NCBI GenBank assembly: GCA_035771165.1
Contig: JAWNZC010000025.1
Span: 3,419,501 to 3,483,500 of the forward strand
Length of the DNA: 64,000 nucleotides
Source: Paragorgia papillata
Taxonomy: Eukaryota; Cnidaria; Anthozoa; Scleralcyonacea; Coralliidae
Direction: 5' to 3'
The position numbers and the translations under genes are program-made. The notes under the pieces are model-generated. The model was not told where the DNA came from, ran no database searches, and worked only from the letters and a program-made list of their open reading frames with translations. This document shows positions 56,938-64,000 of the stretch, in pieces. The stretch's first letter is position 1, and the number at the start of each line of letters is the position of its first letter.

Positions 56938-57352
56938 TCAATCTCGTTCCCAGGCCCACGTTCCCCACCTGGGAAACGAGAGACTCTGGGGTAATCCGTT
57001 TCAACTCGTTACGTTATTGGCTGAATAGTGATTATGAGTTGGTCTGAAGTGACCGGAAGTAGAATTAATAAAACCAAAATAACAAAGATGTCGGACGACA
57101 AGACTCCAGTGAAGACGTTGCCGCGATCGATATCTTCGCCGTATGTGTGTAGATGCTGTAATTCGAGCTTCGCCAGCAACCCCATTGACTTGTTTGGGGA
57201 AAAGTCAAACAAGGAGAACATACTATCCAGATTCCGCTCGGATATTTACGCATGCGTACCTCAACTGGAATAACAAGAATCCTGTGATTTGAAACGGATT
57301 ATCCCAGAGTCTCTCGTTTCCCGGGTGGGGAACGTGGGCTCTGGGAACAAGA
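56938..57352. mobile_element. Inverted-repeat element containing a short ORF
   Basis: CAATCTCGTTCCCAGGCCCACGTTCCCCACCTGGGAAACGAGAGACTCTGGG and the mirrored CCCAGAGTCTCTCGTTTCCCGGGTGGGGAACGTGGGCTCTGGGAACAAGATTG. Between them, 57088-57273 (plus) encodes 61 residues from MSDDKTPVKTLP, with a Cys cluster (YVCRCCNSSF). It is unclear whether the ORF belongs to the element or is captured host exon sequence. Confidence 0.7.
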
Positions 57353-57592
57353 TTGCTACGTGACAGGAAAACTGTACACATGGTTAAAAATTTAATGATT
57401 TTAAGGTCTGATTTCGGATATTATAAAGATATATAGAACCGTTTAGATATAACCGATGAGGTTATATATAATATAAGAAAGTTAGTTTATTCTGGTTTCT
57501 TCTTGTAGTAAACATGCACTGGACTAAAGAGGGCAGTCCTTGCTGGCCCTCAAGGGAGAACAGTTCAGATAAAATTAAAAAAGTAGAGTGCT

Positions 57593-57705
57593 GTAGTGTT
57601 TTAGATAGAGCAAAGTGAAAAGGTGGTAAACTGCCAAGATTAGTTTTGATAACGAAATACTGACGTTTCAAGCGGAGCCCTTTATCAGAGTAAAATTTAA
57701 TGATC
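57593..57705. mobile_element. GAAGGGCCTT-family MITE, half copy
   Basis: Reversed 3' module (TTTAGATAGAGCAAAGTGAAAAGGTGGTAAACTGCC...) followed by AACGAAATACTGACGTTTCAAGCGGAGCCC. Only one arm is present. Confidence 0.7.
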
Positions 57706-57887
57706 AGAAAGTTAGTTTAAAAGTGCCATGAGTTTAAACTTGAAAAAAGTGATAAAACATTTACATAAAGATCCTTGACCCAATATACAGGATGTGGACA
57801 AAAGTGGCTTGTTTTTATTGTCTTTTCAAAATGATTAGCACGTCTTGAAAACGATTGAATATAATCTGTACACGTATTCGAATGTAC

Positions 57888-58190
57888 ATGTCGGCAAAAA
57901 AACGTGCGAAAAACTACCGCCCTGACATTCACACGAACCGAGTCACATCCGAAATTCGCCGACAGCGGATAAGATCATCGGACGATTCCGATCACTACCG
58001 AAGAAATCACATGATCAGTGGTCAAGTTCTGAAAGCAGTCATGTATGTATTCAAAGCGTGGCTAGACGAGTATTCATTGTCAGCCGAAATAAAACACTTT
58101 CAGTACATGCCAGTAACCACGAATGACTCACTGAAACACCAAAAAAACGTTGCCTGCGTTCAAAAAGAAAAAAAAACAGGCAAGCCATGA
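57888..58190 (+). CDS. Uncertain 100-aa basic ORF
   Basis: Starts MSAKKRAKNYRPDIHTNRV and stays strongly basic (RRQRIRSSDD, HYRRNH), followed by a predicted helix (QVLKAVMYVFKAWLDEY) and a Lys-rich end. The region has a base composition more coding-like than its flanks and is free of simple repeats. No homology recognised. A GTATTC after VMY could be a splice donor, so it may be a first exon. It lies tail-to-tail with the formin gene, 288 bp away. Could equally be chance. Confidence 0.3.
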   Translation: MSAKKRAKNYRPDIHTNRVTSEIRRQRIRSSDDSDHYRRNHMISGQVLKAVMYVFKAWLDEYSLSAEIKHFQYMPVTTNDSLKHQKNVACVQKEKKTGKP

Positions 58191-58477
58191 CTAGACATCT
58201 TCGACGTCCGAATGCTGTGCTATTCCAGATTTCCATGGAGAAGAAGCTCGTAGGAAAACTTGGCCCCATGAGCGTAAACTCTCTTCAAAACCCAACAGTA
58301 TAGTACAGCCATTATCAATATTCGTTGTCAATATACTAGTAAATGCGATTGACAAGGAAACTGGTTTGAAGTAGTCATTGTTGTTTGGAACAGGGACATT
58401 GTTCTTTTAAATAACGAACGATCTGCAATAAGAAAACTAGAACGTTACTTGCGTGAATAAAACGGAACCAAAATGAA

Positions 58478-63188
<4,711 letters not shown>

Positions 63189-63335
63189 CTGAAATAAAAA
63201 ATATATTTGTTGATTTACAAACGACAACATCCACATTGTAATCTGATGCAAACACCAAAGTTAGTTTAGCAAAATTGGAATGTTTACGTAGAGCCGAGTT
63301 TACGTTCTCAAACTGACTCAAAAAGTTTGCATTTG

Positions 63336-64000
63336 TACTATACTGTACTATACTGTACTATACTGTACTATACTGTATAATGTAATGTCTAATGTAATGT
63401 CTAATGTAATGTAATGTAATGTATAATGTAATGTATAATGTAATGTATAATGTAATGTATAATGTAATGTATAATGTAATGTATAATGTAATGTATAATG
63501 TAATGTATGTAATGTATAATGCAATGTAATGTAATGTAAACGTAACGCAACGTAACGTGATGTAATGTGACGTAATGTAAGACAACGCAACGCAATGCAA
63601 TGTAATGTAATGTAATGTAATGCAATGCAACGTAACGCGATGTAATGTGACGTAATGTAAGACAACGCAAGACAACGCAATGCAACGTAATGTAATGCAA
63701 TGTAACGTAATGTAAGAACGCAACGCAACACAACGTGATGTAATGTAATGTGATGTAATGTAATGTAATGTAATGTGATGTAATGTAATGTAATGTAATG
63801 TAATGTAATGCAACGTAATGTAATGCAACGTAACGTAATGTAATGTAAGAACGCAATGCAACACAACGTGATGTAATGTAATGTAATGTGATGTAATGTA
63901 ATGTGATGTAATATAATGTAATGCAATGTAATGTAACGTAATGTAATGCAATGTAACGTAATGTAAGAACGTAATGCAACACAACGTGATGTAATGTAAT
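63336..64000. repeat. TACTA then AATGT pentamer arrays at the window edge
   Basis: A short TACTGTACTA run (63336-63375) is followed by AATGT pentamers, with a GTATAATGTA sub-block (63415-63520) and larger units containing GCAACGCAACACAACGTGATGT that recur about every 120 bp (63590, 63720, 63850, 63970). It lies in a formin intron that continues past the window. Confidence 0.95.

Noticed and set aside
63348..63984. Three long Tyr/Thr/Leu/His frames
   Set aside because: AATGT pentamer repeat; the period of 5 keeps all frames open.

Overview
The window comes from an intron-rich animal genome: short exons (25 to 946 bp), GT-AG introns at conserved phases, recognisable metazoan orthologues, and a heavy load of short inverted-repeat (MITE-like) elements, SINE-like remnants and simple repeats. 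The gene set and TE texture suit a marine invertebrate, possibly a cnidarian, but the species is not determinable from sequence alone. Nothing in it is prokaryotic or viral.

Five multi-exon genes could be assembled by eye with phase-consistent splice sites, and each summed CDS length is a multiple of three or ends in phase. From left to right: an Acinus (ACIN1) orthologue on the minus strand, N-terminal 362 residues, running off the left edge; VPS9D1 (plus, 16 exons, 653 aa), head-to-head with Acinus across about 280 bp; an ANKUB1-like gene (minus, 6 exons, 772 aa) joining a ubiquitin-like domain and ankyrin repeats to a tail with seven W-[LV]-x-x-K motifs; an intronless-looking PRRT3/PRRT4-type membrane domain protein (plus); ABCB9/TAPL (minus, 3 exons, 811 aa) head-to-head with VPS35 (plus, 16 exons, 798 aa) across about 930 bp; a small MGCG-start acylation-candidate protein (minus); an uncertain 100-aa ORF (plus); and the C-terminal half of a formin FH2 domain of the FMN/Cappuccino type (minus, 11 exons, running off the right edge).

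Three of the genes act in the endolysosomal system: VPS9D1 (VPS9 Rab-GEF family), ABCB9 (lysosomal peptide transporter) and VPS35 (retromer core). Acinus acts in the nucleus (splicing/EJC) and the formin on actin. Whether the proximity matters is unknown.

The non-coding space is mostly explained by mobile-element remnants: a TTAA-flanked piggyBac-like MITE family (three copies, one split by another element, one nested in a larger element), a recurrent inverted-repeat family ending in a common module (at least six copies), several single hairpin elements, tRNA-like and 5S-rRNA-derived SINE remnants, and a 60-bp minisatellite (about 11.7 copies) touching the splice acceptor of the last ABCB9 exon. 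Simple repeats are unusually long: a polypurine tract of about 640 bp, about 940 bp of ACACC-type repeat, about 540 bp of CAC/CAA repeat and about 650 bp of AATGT-type repeat at the right edge. Many long open frames lie in these repeats and are not genes. I found no convincing new defence, metabolic or RNA-guided system; the most unusual items are the ANKUB1-like architecture, the splice-site-adjacent minisatellite and an 18-bp-period array of perfect CRE (TGACGTCA) sites in a VPS9D1 intron.
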